Of a stretch of DNA of 64,000 nt, positions 52,720 through 64,000 are shown piece by piece. Both the position numbers and the translations under genes were made by a program. The stretch covers positions 278,162,343 through 278,226,342 of the forward strand of contig NC_090989.1 in the NCBI RefSeq assembly GCF_041146395.1, read 5' to 3'. This stretch comes from Eulemur rufifrons. Lineage: Eukaryota; Chordata; Mammalia; Primates; Lemuridae. The notes under the pieces were generated by a model. The model did not search any database, was not told where the DNA came from, and saw nothing but the letters and a program-made list of their open reading frames with translations. The stretch's first letter is position 1. Every line of letters begins with the position of its first letter.

Positions 52720-53470
52720 CCATCCCCACTGACGGGGTGAGGATGGTGTCGTGGAGGCTGTGATGAGCTGCCATGTCCCACCGCAGGACCAAGGCAATCA
52801 CTCAGCTCCCAGCAGTGTTGCCTGCTGAAGGCTCACAAATCAACTCCCGCCCTGGACTGGAGGGACCTGCCTGCCCCGAGGTCACACTCTTGTCCCCAGG
52901 ATGGACGCCTCCAGCGTGGCCAGTGCACAAGCAAAAGGCCCAGCCTCCCCCCCTCAAATCCGAGCAGCTCTGAAGGGCCATCCCAGCTGCAAAGCCCCTG
53001 GTGCCATTAGCTGAGGTCTCTGCTGTAGGGGGCAGTTCGCCTTCACCCTCTGCCCAATCCTGCCTCCCTCGCTCCCGTTCTTGGGAGCAGGAAGGACCAG
53101 ATAAAGGCAGGTGTCAGTCTCCCCAAGGGGTTCTGGTACAAGTCACGGTGTGCGGGCCACTGCACTTCACACTGGAGCAGTTCTGTAAGACTGCGGAGCC
53201 CCGGCCAGGGGTGACGGCAGCTGCAGCAGCACCTGAGGCCACCCAGCCTCACACCCCTGGGCACTGGGGTCCGTGTTGAGACGGGCCCCACCTCAGCGGA
53301 CACTCCTCCCACCCCGTGGGAGGCGCTGGCTGACTCCCGTCTACACTTCGGTTCACCGGGGACCTGCACCTCCACCTTGGCCACCGGGAGCTTCAGGGGG
53401 CAAAGATTCCTCACCCACACGCTGATCTGCCATTGTGGTACCCACGAGTCGGCCCACTGCCCACTGCCAT
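52720..53470. other. Unique GC-rich intergenic DNA
   Basis: No exon, repeat or motif cluster recognised. Confidence 0.5.
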
Positions 53471-53482
53471 AGACATAAAGGT

Positions 53483-53548
53483 GGGAATCCCATTTATGGA
53501 ATAATTGTAGGAAGTTATAAAATACGAATAGGCATTTATGAAAGATTC
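53483..53548 (+). repeat. Short element shared with 49263-49331 (inverted)
   Basis: CCCATTTATGGAATAATTGT and GAATAGGCATTTATG align with the reverse complement of 49263-49331, roughly four-fifths identical by eye over about 65 bp. It stands alone in GC-rich DNA. Either an ancient repeat or a related conserved element. Confidence 0.6.
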
Positions 53549-54154
53549 CCCCGAGAGGAATGTCCGTCCCTCTTTGACCAACTCTTCATCCTTCTCGGTC
53601 CAGCTCAAGCGACCCCTTCAGGAAGCCCTTCCTGACATCCCTCACCACCACCCCACACGGTGGAAGCCCCTCGCCTTTCGTGCTCCCCCCAGCCGCTGAG
53701 CCCCCCACCTGCATGTGTGTCATTCCCCCGGGAGACGGTGCCCCTCGGGGCAGAGTTGGGGCTGAGTCTCCTTTACGGTGCCGGTGCCCAGCGAGGCCCT
53801 GGCCCAAAGCAGGCATCCGTGAGGGAAACCGCACGAATGGCCCGGGCTCAGCCCTGGGAGCACCAGGGATTTGTCTGATCTGGTCCCAGCGATGCCTAGC
53901 CGTCTAGGAGGCGTCGGTTCTGTCCAGGGGGAAGCGGCTCGCACTGCTCAAACCCCGGGGGCTGCTTCTGTTCAGGCACGTCTGCTCAGCCAGGATGGAA
54001 GAGCCCCAGGTAGCTGGGCCAGGACCCACAGGACTCATCACGTGAGGGGGTGCCGACTCCTGGGCACCCAGCCCGCACTGGCACACCTCTGAGGGGACGC
54101 ACCTCCTTATACGTCACTCCCTGGGCACCTCACCTGTAACAGCAAGAACAACAG

Positions 54155-54310
54155 CCACAGCTGGCACTTGGGAAGTGGGCACGCTACACGGGACTCTGAG
54201 CCATTCACTTCACAGTAAATCACTCAATCCACTCAGTGCCCCTATGAGATGGGAACCCCGACATCTCCATTTTATAAAGGGGACACCAAGACACAGAAAG
54301 GTGAGTGGCT
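54155..54310 (-). repeat. MIR-like SINE (antisense)
   Basis: CTCCATTTTATAAAGGGGAC and CAAGACACAGAAAGGTGAG. Confidence 0.7.
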
Positions 54311-54449
54311 GCCAAGCCGGCACAGAGATTTGCTCTCAGCCCGGCCTGGCATCCTGTCCTCCTAACCCTGGAGAGGAAGCCACTTCCTCCACTGTACCCC
54401 ATCGTACACCCCCAATACCCCAGACTATTCCTACCTCTGGGCCTTTGCA

Positions 54450-54635
54450 CATGCTGTGCCAGGCACCAAGTAAAGTCATCTGGTGCCACATTTGTCTGAA
54501 TCCTCACGACAGCCCCGTGCAGTGGGTGCTGTGGCTGTCCCTGTTTTTACAGGTGAACAAATTGAGTCTCAGGGAGGGATGGTGACTCTCCCATGGTCAC
54601 CCAGGGCATTGGCAGCAGAACTGGGAAGGGTTCTC
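54450..54635 (-). repeat. MIR SINE (antisense)
   Basis: CTGTGCCAGGCACCAAGTAA, TTTTTACAGGTGAACAAATT and GAGTCTCAGGGAGGGATGG. Confidence 0.8.
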
Positions 54636-54689
54636 TTCTCCTGCCTCCCCCGGGCTCTTCTGTGAGACCTTCCCCTACCCCTCACCTCA

Positions 54690-55240
54690 TCAGGTCTTTA
54701 TGGCTTTGCCCGTAAAAGGACAAGCCATCTCGATAAGATAGAAACGTTTTATGGGGCAACAAAAATATAGATAAAATTTTATAGTGCAAATCAGGAGGAG
54801 GAAAGTATTAAGTTCCACAAACACCTTTAAATTTTAAACAGCCCCCATCGCAGGGTCCCTGGAGCCAAACTTAAGTAATGGATCAGAAAAGGGATAAATC
54901 TCCCCGGTCCCCTGTGTGACGGGTAAAGACCTGATCGACAAGCAGACAGGAAGGGGGAGGCGCGGGCGGCGGCCGGTGCAGCGCGGGCCCTGGCGGGCCA
55001 CAGTGCGGGCACACAGCCTCGTCTTTATTGTACTTATAAAATATACATGGCCCTTTATTGAATTGCCTGCTGTCGAAATCTGCAAGAACGTTATTGCCTT
55101 TTACTGTCCTGGAGAGAAGCAGAGCAGCAACATCTGTGTAATTTCATAAGATGCAGGAGCCATAAATCTGATTGTGCCGGATATAAGATCGATCGTAAAA
55201 AATCACGCATTGAACAGAGATCGGGGATGCCGGGAAGCAG
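54690..55240. promoter_or_regulatory. Putative distal enhancer with posterior-HOX-like motif cluster
   Basis: About 550 bp of non-repeat DNA with TTTATGG (54697-54703 and 54748-54754), CCGTAAAA (54710-54717), GATAAG (54732-54737), TTTATTG (55024-55030 and 55054-55060), TTATAAAA (55035-55042), CATAAAT (55161-55167) and TCGTAAA (55193-55199). Abd-B-class HOX proteins prefer TTTAT(T/G)G and CGTAAA cores. A CpG-rich bridge (54957-55005) separates two AT-motif halves. CpGs are retained in the AT part (GTCGAAATC, GATCGATCG). Confidence 0.5.
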
Positions 55241-56360
55241 AGGGGCAGGAGCAGCCTGGGGGGCCTGTTCGGCACCCCGCACGTGCGGCTCCAGGTGGGG
55301 CTCTGGCCAGCAGGTGCTTTGGAGGAGCAGGCCCGCTCTGTGGGGTCAGAGCCTTGCCAGGGCCTAGGTGGGTCACAGTCCTCTCCGGGCATGCGGGAGA
55401 CCCGCCCCCAAGAGAGACACAGGAGTGGAGGGCGGCCCAGGATTCACCGTCCTCCGTACGTGAGAGGGACAGCAGGATGCACACATACACACACACACAC
55501 ACACTCTCTCACTCATAGGTACTCCCACATCAGGGACACGCCAGGGACACAGAGGCACAAACAAGACACACGCGAGCCAGCCCATCCCAGCCCCTCACGC
55601 CTCCACCCACGATGGCCCAGCAGCCTCAGTCTTCCTTTCTATCAAAACTTGCTTTGTATCCTCATTAAAACCTCAGTTATTTTGAATATATATATTGCTA
55701 TTTGGAGTGGATACAGCATATAAAACCCCTCTCTTTCCCTCCAAGCTTGAACCAATGGGAAACAAGTCACAGAGATAGACAGACAGACAGATCAAAATAT
55801 CAGCAGAATTACTGGTCAAGCTGGACGGGAGGGCCTGACTCAGATGAGCAGCCCCAGGGGCTTCCTCACGTTGCTCCTGAACTGAATTTTCCCCTTCCGG
55901 GGACGCCTACCCCGTTCCTGCCATGAGCAGGCCAGCAGGCACGCTCCATGCAGGTGGAGGGGCCCATGGGGTCTAGAGAGGCCCCCCAGGGCTAGAGGGG
56001 GTGCTCAGTTCCTGCCCCTAAATGTACCGATCAAGTCTCACCTCCCTTGGAGCAGAATCAGCAAGGGCTGCAGAGAGAGGTGGAGCATCCCCCATAGAAA
56101 GATGAGTCCTCACAGCAACGAGGACTCCATCCCTGGCTGCTCTTGGGAGATGAAGTCCCAAGAAACTCATCGGAAACTGTGCAAAGATGGGAAAGGTTTG
56201 CACAAGGCTTCTCTGTTCTCTAAGTGGCTGTAAATTACTTTTCCCTCTTAATCACAACTGCCCTCGTGCTATAGTTGTGTGAGAAGAGGTGAATTTTTAA
56301 AGGACAGGAAAATGATGCAGAGATAGTAATTGATGCTCCCTACGAGATGGTCTTCCGACA
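55240..56360. other. Unique intergenic DNA with a short (CA)n at 55482-55505
   Basis: GC-moderate sequence, no exon recognised. The microsatellite is followed by CTCTCTCACTCAT. Confidence 0.6.
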
Positions 56361-56364
56361 GCAC

Positions 56365-56890
56365 TGGATTAGTCATCATTGCTGCGTAACAAATTATCCC
56401 AAAATGTAGGGGCTTGAAATGAGAGCATTAGTTATCTCACAGTTTCTTGCAGGTCTGGTCTCCTACAAGGCTTGGCTTAGCTGGGTCCTCTGCTCCAGGG
56501 TCTCTCAGAGGGTGTGTGATCAAAGCCATGTCTTGGGCTGCAGTCATCTCAAGGCTAACGGGAGAAGGCTCTGCTTCAAAAGCACGTGGCTTTTCAGTTC
56601 CTCACAGGTATTGGCTGGAAGCACGCTCATCCCACCTCATGAGAGCCTCTTCAACATGGCAATAGTGCCATCAAAGTGCAAAGCTGAGAAGGCCACAGAG
56701 AGCAAATAGCAGCAGCAAACGTCGAAGTCTTTGATAACCAAATCCCAGCAGTGACATCTCCTCTGTTCTGCCATATCCTATTCACCAGAAGCAGGTCACA
56801 CTCAAAGGGAGGCAAAACCAGAAGGCGGGATCGTTAGGAACCATGTCAGAACTGCCTATCACAAGCACTCTTTCTAGAAGATCCTCTTGC
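56365..56890 (-). mobile_element. Ancient LTR-like repeat (ERVL-MaLR type, tentative), antisense
   Basis: CATTGCTGCGTAACAAATTA, CTTAGCTGGGTCCTCTGC, GGCTGCAGTCATCTCAAGGC and CAGAAGCAGGTCACACTCAA. The AACAAATTA...CCAAAATGTAG start is the reverse complement of the polyadenylation end seen in related sense copies. Shares its frame of words with 62780-63290. Confidence 0.65.
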
Positions 56891-57109
56891 CCACCCACAA
56901 CCAGGAGCCAGAAGGATCCCGGAGGCTTGTGGCTCAGACTACAGTGAGGAGGAAGCACGGTGAAGACAGACATGGTGCAGCCAGAGGCTCCTATGACCAG
57001 GACCAGGACTGCGGCCACAGATTCAGAGTGGGATTCTGTACATTAAAGCCTTGACCTACCCTGGGGGTAAATGGGAGAACAGAACTGTTCTTGGCCAACC
57101 AGTCAGCCA

Positions 57110-57350
57110 CTGCCAATCCCATTCTCCCTTGCCACCATCCACTATAGGCCAGGAAGCTGTTACTCTTTTTCCCAGCCTCCCTTGCAACTAGGAGAGTCAC
57201 GTGATCAGTTCTGGCAATGAAACGCAGGTGTTCCAGGTGGCTTCTGGGTAAGAAGTAGCTAGTGCCATCTCTCCCTCTCTGGCCTTCCTGCCTGGGACAC
57301 AGAGATGCTGTCTGGAGTGGTGGCAGCCACCTTGTGACCATAAGTTGACA
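57110..57350 (+). mobile_element. Ancient LTR-like repeat fragment, sense (tentative)
   Basis: CCCAGCCTCCCTTGCAACTA, GAGAGTCACGTGATCAGTTC, TGGCAATGAAACGCAGG and GCAGCCACCTTGTGACCATA. Similar in order to the repeat at 36590-36995. Confidence 0.5.
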
Positions 57351-57869
57351 GCCATGAGGAGAGAAGGGCCCACCTGCTAAGAACATTGAATTAGAAAGAC
57401 AGAAAGAACTTTGAAGGCATCATGGAGTGGGTCAATCAGCATAAGCAGCTGCCTTTCTCCAGACTTTTTACACAAGAAAATAAACTCACTCAGTTTTCTG
57501 TTATCTATACAGCCAAACACATTCTCTGTGGCTGACAGTGATAACCCATAGGAAAAAAAAATGCAACTTTGAAAATGGCTCTCCCCCTCTGGGATGCAAT
57601 GCACTAGTGTCAGATGCAAAAGGGCAGGAGATGAAAACTGTTTGAAAGGAATGCCAACGCATTTGGCAGGAGTGTGGGAAAATGATCATTCTTATGTACT
57701 GTTGGTGGAAGTATAATTTGGTTTACCTTATTATAGAGTAATTTACCTATATATGTTATACTGTAAAATGCATAAAGTCTCTGACCTAGAAGCCTTGCTT
57801 CTGTAAATCTATCTTAAAGAAATAATCACATGTGTGTGTAACATGATACACATTTGAATGTTCATTGTA

Positions 57870-58165
57870 GGCTGGGTGCAGTGGCTCACTCCTGTAATCC
57901 TAGCACTCTGGGAGGCCGAGGTGGGCGGATCACTTGAGCTCAGGAGTTTGAGACCAATCTGAGCAAGAGCTAGACCCTGTCTCTACTAAATATAGAAAAA
58001 AAAATTAGCCAGGGATGGTGGTGCACACCTGTAGTCCTAGCTACTTGGGAGGCTGAGGCAGGAGGATTGCTTGAGCCCAAGAGTTTGAGATTACAGTGAG
58101 CTATAACGATGCCTCTGCACTCTACCTGGAGCGACAGAGTGAGACTCTGTTTCAAAAAAAAAAAA
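57870..58165 (+). mobile_element. Alu, sense, inserted in L1
   Basis: GGCTGGGTGCAGTGGCTCAC start and an A-rich tail ending 58165. Flanking GTTCATTGTA (57860-57869) and GTTCACTGTA (58166-58175) form a target-site duplication with one mismatch. Confidence 0.96.
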
Positions 58166-58264
58166 GTTCACTGTAGCATTGCTTATAATAGCAAAAATTG
58201 GAAGCAATCTATATTCCCATCATCAGGCCCACAGTTAAATAAGTTATGGTTAAAGCCTATGCCA

Positions 58265-58401
58265 CCCAGGATGGTGGCTACTGGCCACATGTGGGTACCG
58301 AGCATTTGAAATGTAACTAGTCCGAATTGAGATGTGCTGTAAGTATAAAATATTTGCTGAATTTCAAAGATTTAATATTTTAAAAGACTGTACCATATCT
58401 C

Positions 58402-58450
<49 letters not shown>

Positions 58451-58952
58451 TTGAGACAGAGTCTCACTCTGTTGCCCAGGCTAGAGTGAGTGCCGTGGCG
58501 TCAGCTTAGCTCACAGCAACCTCAAACTCCTGGGCTTAAGCGATCCTACTGCCTCAGCCTCCCGAGTAGCTGGGACTACAGGCATGCGCCACTATGCCCG
58601 GCTAATTTTTTCTATATAGATTTTTAGGTGTCCATATAATGTCTTTCTATTTTTAGTAGAGACGGGGTCTCGCTCAGGCTGGTCTCGAACTCCTGACCTT
58701 GAGCAATCCACCCGCCTCGGCCTCCCAGAGTGCTAGGATTACAGGCGTGAGCCACCGCGCCCGGCCCATATCTCATTAATAATTTTATATTGTTTAGATG
58801 TTGAAATTGTAATATATTTGGACATATTTGGTTAAATAAAATATATTGTTAAAATTAATTCCATTTGTTTCATTATTTTTTTTCAATGTAGCTACTACAA
58901 ATTAAAATTAGGCGTGTGGCTCACATTATATTTCTATTGGACAGTGCTCTTT
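58265..58952. mobile_element. Non-autonomous MER-type element (probably DNA transposon), split by an Alu
   Basis: Left part GATGGTGGCTACTGGCCACA, TTTGAAATGTAACTAGTCC, GAGATGTGCTGTAAGTATAA; right part TGGTTAAATAAAATATATTG, GTAGCTACTACAAATTAAAA and TCTATTGGACAGTGCTC. I recognise this as a common mammalian interspersed repeat but cannot name the family securely. Confidence 0.6.
58408..58766 (-). mobile_element. Young strepsirrhine Alu, antisense, with 43-base poly(T)
   Basis: T-run 58407-58449, GAGACAGAGTCTCACTCTGT, the A/T segment with AGGTGTCCATATAATGTC, and a full CGCGCCCGGCC head. A perfect 14-bp duplication CATATCTCATTAAT flanks it (58394-58407 and 58767-58780). Confidence 0.97.
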
Positions 58953-59834
58953 TAAACATAAATGAATACTACATAGCCTTTAAAAGACTGACGTAGCTAT
59001 GAGTGCACTTTTGGACAAATGCCCACAATATATGATTAAGTTAACAATGAATTTGTAGAACTAGAAAATTAATATGATCCCAATTTTGGAAAAGAATAAA
59101 AGTGAGTGTTGTGTGTGCAGATAAAATTTTTAAAGGACATACAAAACTACTAACAGTGGTTAGCTTGGAGTGAGCTTGGGGAATCATTTTTCATTTTTTA
59201 CACTTCTGTTATTATTTAATTTCATTGCATGTATTTCTTCTCCAACTGAAATGACTTTTAATGAGCAAGAGAGAGGAGCAACAGCAGCACGGTAGCAGCT
59301 GCTACATTTCAGTCATAGAACCCCGCACATGGGAACCCAGGTTTCTGTAAATACAGAGGAGCTGCTCAGGGAGAGAACTAGAGAGACCAAACAGACAAGG
59401 GGACGGCACCAGGGGACAATGGCGCACACGAGACTGCCAGCCAGGGTTGAGATGCCACTGTAGGGCATCCTGGCCATGCTGCCTTGCTGCTCAGCGCTCC
59501 TGTGCTCCTGCTTGTTAAATATTTTGAATCTCCTTCCTAACCTCCAGGCACCCGACGCTGAATGCCACCACCAAGCCCTCCAGTGGGGGGCACGAGATGT
59601 GAGTTTTCTGTGGGCTGCTGTTCGGTAAGGCCACATGTAATCCACCTACATAAGCAGTCTCAGTGAAGACTCATTGGTAAACACAGAAGCCCATGTCCCG
59701 CCAGCTTAGAGTAGAGGCAGCTGTCAGTGTCCTGGGGTCTTTACTTCTGGCAGTCTCTAGAGCTTCGTGGTCAAGAGGCTCAACCAGAGCGAGAATGCTG
59801 AGTTTATCTGCATGTGCCGCTTGCAGAGGTTCTT

Positions 59835-60000
59835 GGGGGAATTTCTCAACATCCATGTGTCTCAGTTGGATCATCTATAGTATGGGGATAATAATAGCTC
59901 CTACCTCATAAATTTTCTGTGCAGAATAAATAAATCACAACATTTAAGATGCTTAGAATAGTGTCTGGCACAAAGTTAGCAGCTCTTAAATGCACTTTTG
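59835..60000 (+). repeat. MIR SINE
   Basis: CAGTTGGATCATCTATAGTA, TGGGGATAATAATAGCTCCT, ACCTCATAAATTTTCTG and GTGTCTGGCACAAAGTTAGC. Confidence 0.88.
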
Positions 60001-60269
60001 CTCTTTATGCATTTAATGACCAACATATTAAACTTATACATTTAGGAGCCAAAAGTTCCCCAAACATTCAAACATCCTGACGCAACTATTCAACCAAAAC
60101 TTATAAATGTCATCAAATTCTCTTAAACATCTATTATATTCATTCATTTTATATATTCACTGATTGTATTCACTTAAACATTGATTATAAATTTTCCCAA
60201 ATCCCCCTAAACATCCAGATTAAATCATACAGCTAATATTTCATCTTTTAAATGCTTCAAACATCTCCA

Positions 60270-61880
60270 AAACAGATGAATCCAATCACAATGACCACCA
60301 GTCTCCCTGCTGCCTTCGCATGTAGGCCCCGACAGAAATTTCTATAAAACTGATAATGTAGATTTTTGTTCATGTCTTCATTATTTCCATACTTATGTTA
60401 GACCTTCCTGGGATCACGGTAATCTTGCCAGTTCTAAAAGAGAAAGAACACTATGTCGAGCCGAGCTGAGGCTGCAGGGTCAAGGTGCAGGACCCTGTGG
60501 CACCTTCCAGAGCAACGCTGAACCCAGCCAGCAGTGACGGGAGGGGCCCCTTCTCAGGGTGACCGTTCACTTGCTGCACCACTGAGACCTCCCAAGGCTC
60601 AGCTTGTCTTGCCACCTGGCACCTCTGCACCCTTCTCACGTCCATCGAGAAGTTTTTCACCAGGCATGGCGCAGGTGACCACTGCCAGACAGCTGCTTAG
60701 TAAGCATGGCTTCTGGGGTCCCCCCACCGCTAGGTAGAGGACGAGAAGGTCCCAGGTAGGGGGGATCAGTGTGGGCTGGGCAGATACTGCAAAATGGTTG
60801 TGCCTCAGTGTTCTTTTGTTGTTCCCTTCGATTCATTCTTTAATTTTCAAATGCCCAGTTCAAGAACCCCACTCCTGAGTTAAGGTGGAATCACTGGGGC
60901 AGAGGAAAACCCGCTGGGCCACACGCCCAGGATGCTGTGTACACAGGGTCTCTGTGTGAGGCGTCTGCCATGTTCTCAGACATGAAGGGAAGCCCCTGGT
61001 CTGTAGCCCCGCCAGCCAAAGGCAGGAATATGCCAACTGGATGTCTCCCTCGTCTTCCTGTCCACCATGTCCAGAAGCTCCCGGCACCTGCCCCACACCC
61101 ACTTTCCCATCCTTGATCAGTCCACACTTGCACTGCTGGCCCAGGGCGGGGTGAGGAAGGAGAGGAGAGGGGGGCAAGAAAGCTGTTCCTTGGCTGCGCT
61201 GTCATGAGCCGGCACGGTGCTCTCCAGGCTGGCGGGAGTTCAAAGGTCTTTACGTGGGTTCTTTGAAGAGCTTCAATCACAGGATTCTCTCTCGTCCCTG
61301 TGCTCCAAGCAAATGTCCCTCTCTTTCAGCTGCTTGCTGGCTCCCTCCTCAGCTCCGAGGAGCTGGGCAACGCCTTCGGCTTTGCTCTACTGTGGCGTGT
61401 CCAGCCCTCCACGCAGCCCTCCTGGTGTGAGCCAAAGACAGCTCGTGGAGTCCACAAGAAGCATCTGTGAATTCTCAGCCATGACAAACCGCGAGAGAGG
61501 AAATCACTCCCCGAGCTGCCCTCACTTGTCCCCGGCAGCCAGTCTGTCCATCTCCCGCCCTTTAGACAGCACGGTAGGATTCAGACAAGTCCCCTGTGAG
61601 CCCTAACTGCAGGGGCTACCTGTCAAGCTCTTCAGACGGTTCTAGCGACGCCTCTTACTGGCCTTGTGGTGAGAGACATCCCTTGTCTCTCTCTGCTGGG
61701 GAGCTGGACTCATATCACACCAACAGCTTTTTCCAAAAGTCATGCCACAAAGCCTCTCTCCGCCACCATCCTGCCCCTTTTATTTGTTCAGTGTGGTGAG
61801 GGGTGGAGAGTTGTCTAACCCCCTACTCTCTGCAGGTCCCATAGGGCAGTTGGTCTCCTAATTCCTACTGGTTTCCGATG
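60270..61880. other. Unique intergenic DNA, nothing recognised
   Basis: From 60430 on it is GC-moderate, repeat-poor sequence with no identifiable exon, RNA gene or strong motif cluster. Confidence 0.5.
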
Positions 61881-62770
61881 TCTCTTGCTTAGGGCTTGGC
61901 CAAACTTCCATTTCATCATTCCGTAACATGCAGTTGGAGTAGGAATACAAGTATCAGAACTAAAGGAAAAATAGCTACAAATTTCCAGATGGATAAAACG
62001 GGTTACTGACAAGGGAAAAAATAAGAAATCATCTGTGGACATCTAATTTGCCACCTGATGTGAGAGAGAAAACATCCTTCACAGAGTTCTGGAGAGGAGA
62101 GGATTGTGATGCTAGAATTCCACATACCCAGTCAAAATAAAATCATGTAAGACAAAAGAATTTTAGACCTGTACCATCAATATATCCTTTCCAAAAAAGT
62201 TATTCAAAGAAGTCTCTAGTTAAGGTTAAAAAAAATTCTTAATGTGTTCTACAAGAAACACAGGTAAAAAATCAAACCTGTTAAGCTTATGGTTTATTCT
62301 AATAGTTGACAACATGGTTGTGAAATTGTATGCTATCTTTCAAAAAGGATTCTTGAAATATGAGGCATACAGTAAAAAATTAATAATAATGCATCATTTA
62401 CCTTATTTATTAATTTAATAATGCTTTTGAAGCATAGGTGATAAGGAAAGGGGCACTAAAACATTGTAAAGGACAAATCTCGTTTGAGGAGCAGGATGGA
62501 GATTATAGATACCATTTAACTTTTGACACAGATAGAAACATAATTTTAAAAAGGAGAAATAAAAAGAAGAAAGAACAATCCAGTATAACACAAATTGGTA
62601 AGGCAAAAAAAAAAAAAAAAAAAAGTAAACCACACAACAATGAAAGAAACAGAAAATATAACACAAGACATCAAAAACAAGACCAATTATTAACAAGTGC
62701 AAAAATTTTAATGAAAAGTCTCCTATTAAAAAACAGTCTCAGATTGAATGAAAAAGAAAAATCTGCTTCT
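61880..62770 (+). mobile_element. L1/HAL1 remnant, sense (tentative)
   Basis: GCTAGAATTCCACATACCCA, GTCAAAATAAAATCATGTAA, TTCCAAAAAAGTTATTCAAA and TCTACAAGAAACACAGG follow HAL1/L1 ORF1-region order; then decayed AT-rich text with a poly(A) run at about 62605-62624. Confidence 0.55.
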
Positions 62771-62779
62771 GTTCTTCCA

Positions 62780-63290
62780 GTTATCTACTGATGAGTAAAA
62801 AACCACCCCAAAACTCAGTGGCTTAAACCAACAATGCATTGTTATTTCCCACAATTCTGTGCATCTGGGATGCTAGCAGGGCTTGATTGGGGTCTTTTGC
62901 TCCATGGAGCATAGACTGAGGTCAATCACTCAGTAGCGTCCTGCAGGCGGCCGGGCCAGGCAGCCCAAGAAGATTACACTCGTGTTGTGCCCTAGTGCCC
63001 CTCTACCACAGCCTCTCTGTCTCCAAGTGTGCCTCCTAATTTCATATTCTAGCCTGAGCTTCCTAAAGTATGGAGGCTGGCTTCCCCAAACACAACCGGA
63101 AGTTACCTGGTCTCTTAAAGGCTAGGTCTGGAAGTGACACAACCTCACTTCCTCTGTTTGCTATTGGTCAAGGCAAAACACAAGGCCATCCCTATTCCAG
63201 GAGCGCGGGTGGGGAGGGGAGAATAGACCCCACCTCCTGGTGGGCGAAGCCATGTGCTTAACAGGCAAGGAAAAAATTTATGGCAACCAT
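62780..63290 (-). mobile_element. Ancient LTR-like repeat (ERVL-MaLR type, tentative), antisense
   Basis: CCAGTTATCTACTGATGAGT, AAACCACCCCAAAACTCAGT, GGCTTAAACCAACAATGC, GGTCTGGAAGTGACACAACC, CTATTGGTCAAGGCAAAACA and GACCCCACCTCCTGGTGGGC. Same family and orientation as 56365-56890. Confidence 0.7.
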
Positions 63291-63356
63291 CTTTGGTCAT
63301 CTTTCTGGAGACTGTCTTTATGCTTTACAAGAGATCTATCTAAAGTTAAATAATTA

Positions 63357-63876
<520 letters not shown>

Positions 63877-63884
63877 AAGAGCTA

Positions 63885-64000
63885 TTTGCTGAACACTTAC
63901 ATGGATAATTTTATTTAATCCTATAACAATTCTGTGAGGTAAATGATATTTTTGCCACATTTCACAGACGAGGAAGCTAAGGCTTAGGAAAATTAAGTAA
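63885..64000 (-). repeat. MIR SINE (antisense), runs off the window
   Basis: TGCTGAACACTTACATGG, TAATCCTATAACAATTCTGT, GAGGTAAATGATATTTTTGC and GAGGAAGCTAAGGCTTAGG. Confidence 0.85.

Larger units (their letters stand above)
57640..59265 (+). mobile_element. Old L1 ORF2 end and 3' UTR, sense, split by later insertions
   Basis: ATGTACTGTTGGTGGAAGTA, ACCTAGAAGCCTTGCTTCTG and TTAAAGAAATAATCACATGT, then after the Alu AGCATTGCTTATAATAGCAA, and after a second block ATGAATACTACATAGCC and TATGATCCCAATTTTGG. Insertions: Alu 57870, a MER-type element (about 58265-58952) and an Alu within that. Confidence 0.82.

Overview
This is mammalian nuclear DNA from a strepsirrhine primate, most likely a lemur. 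The dimeric Alu elements carry the strepsirrhine signature: an extra A/T-rich segment between the arms and a right-arm end reading GAGCTAGGCTGACGCCA. No galago/loris-type tRNA-Alu fusion SINEs were seen. Ancient MIR, L2, L1/HAL1 and ERVL-type repeats fill the rest. No bacterial genes, CRISPR arrays, tRNA or rRNA genes were found.

The only protein-coding gene I can support is LMX1B, the LIM-homeodomain transcription factor of dorsal limb, kidney podocyte, eye and hindbrain/serotonergic development. It lies on the + strand. Exons 3-8 are present with canonical GT-AG junctions and an open frame to the stop at 18247-18249. Exons 1-2 (N-terminus and first LIM domain) lie upstream of the window. 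The visible exons encode 293 residues (long form) or 286 (short form, alternative exon 7 donor). Adding the 109 residues I remember upstream in human LMX1B gives the known 402 and 395 aa isoforms.

Layout: 1-12760 is the 3' part of a large intron 2, with GC-rich unique DNA, many MIR/L2 copies, one orphan CpG-rich block (about 5570-5900) and several A/T-motif-rich islands that look like conserved regulatory elements. 12761-18249 holds exons 3-8. 18250 to about 22315 is an inferred 4-kb 3' UTR ending at an AATAAA at 22291 preceded by an AU-rich element. 22316-28480 is GC-rich intergenic DNA. 28480-31640 and 37400-44226 are AT-rich L1/HAL1 territory with nested Alus. 34220-35640 is a second CpG-rich block with Sp1 boxes and two RFX-like sites. 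44227-44790 is a decayed ERVL-type internal fragment. 45785-46130 and 54690-55240 are the best candidate distal enhancers. The rest is Alu, L1, LTR and unique sequence to the right edge.

No undescribed protein system is visible. The interest is regulatory: a developmental gene at the end of a repeat-poor intron, followed by non-coding DNA with clusters of homeodomain, posterior-HOX-like, FOX and RFX-like motifs. These calls rest on reading by eye and need cross-species alignment and chromatin data.
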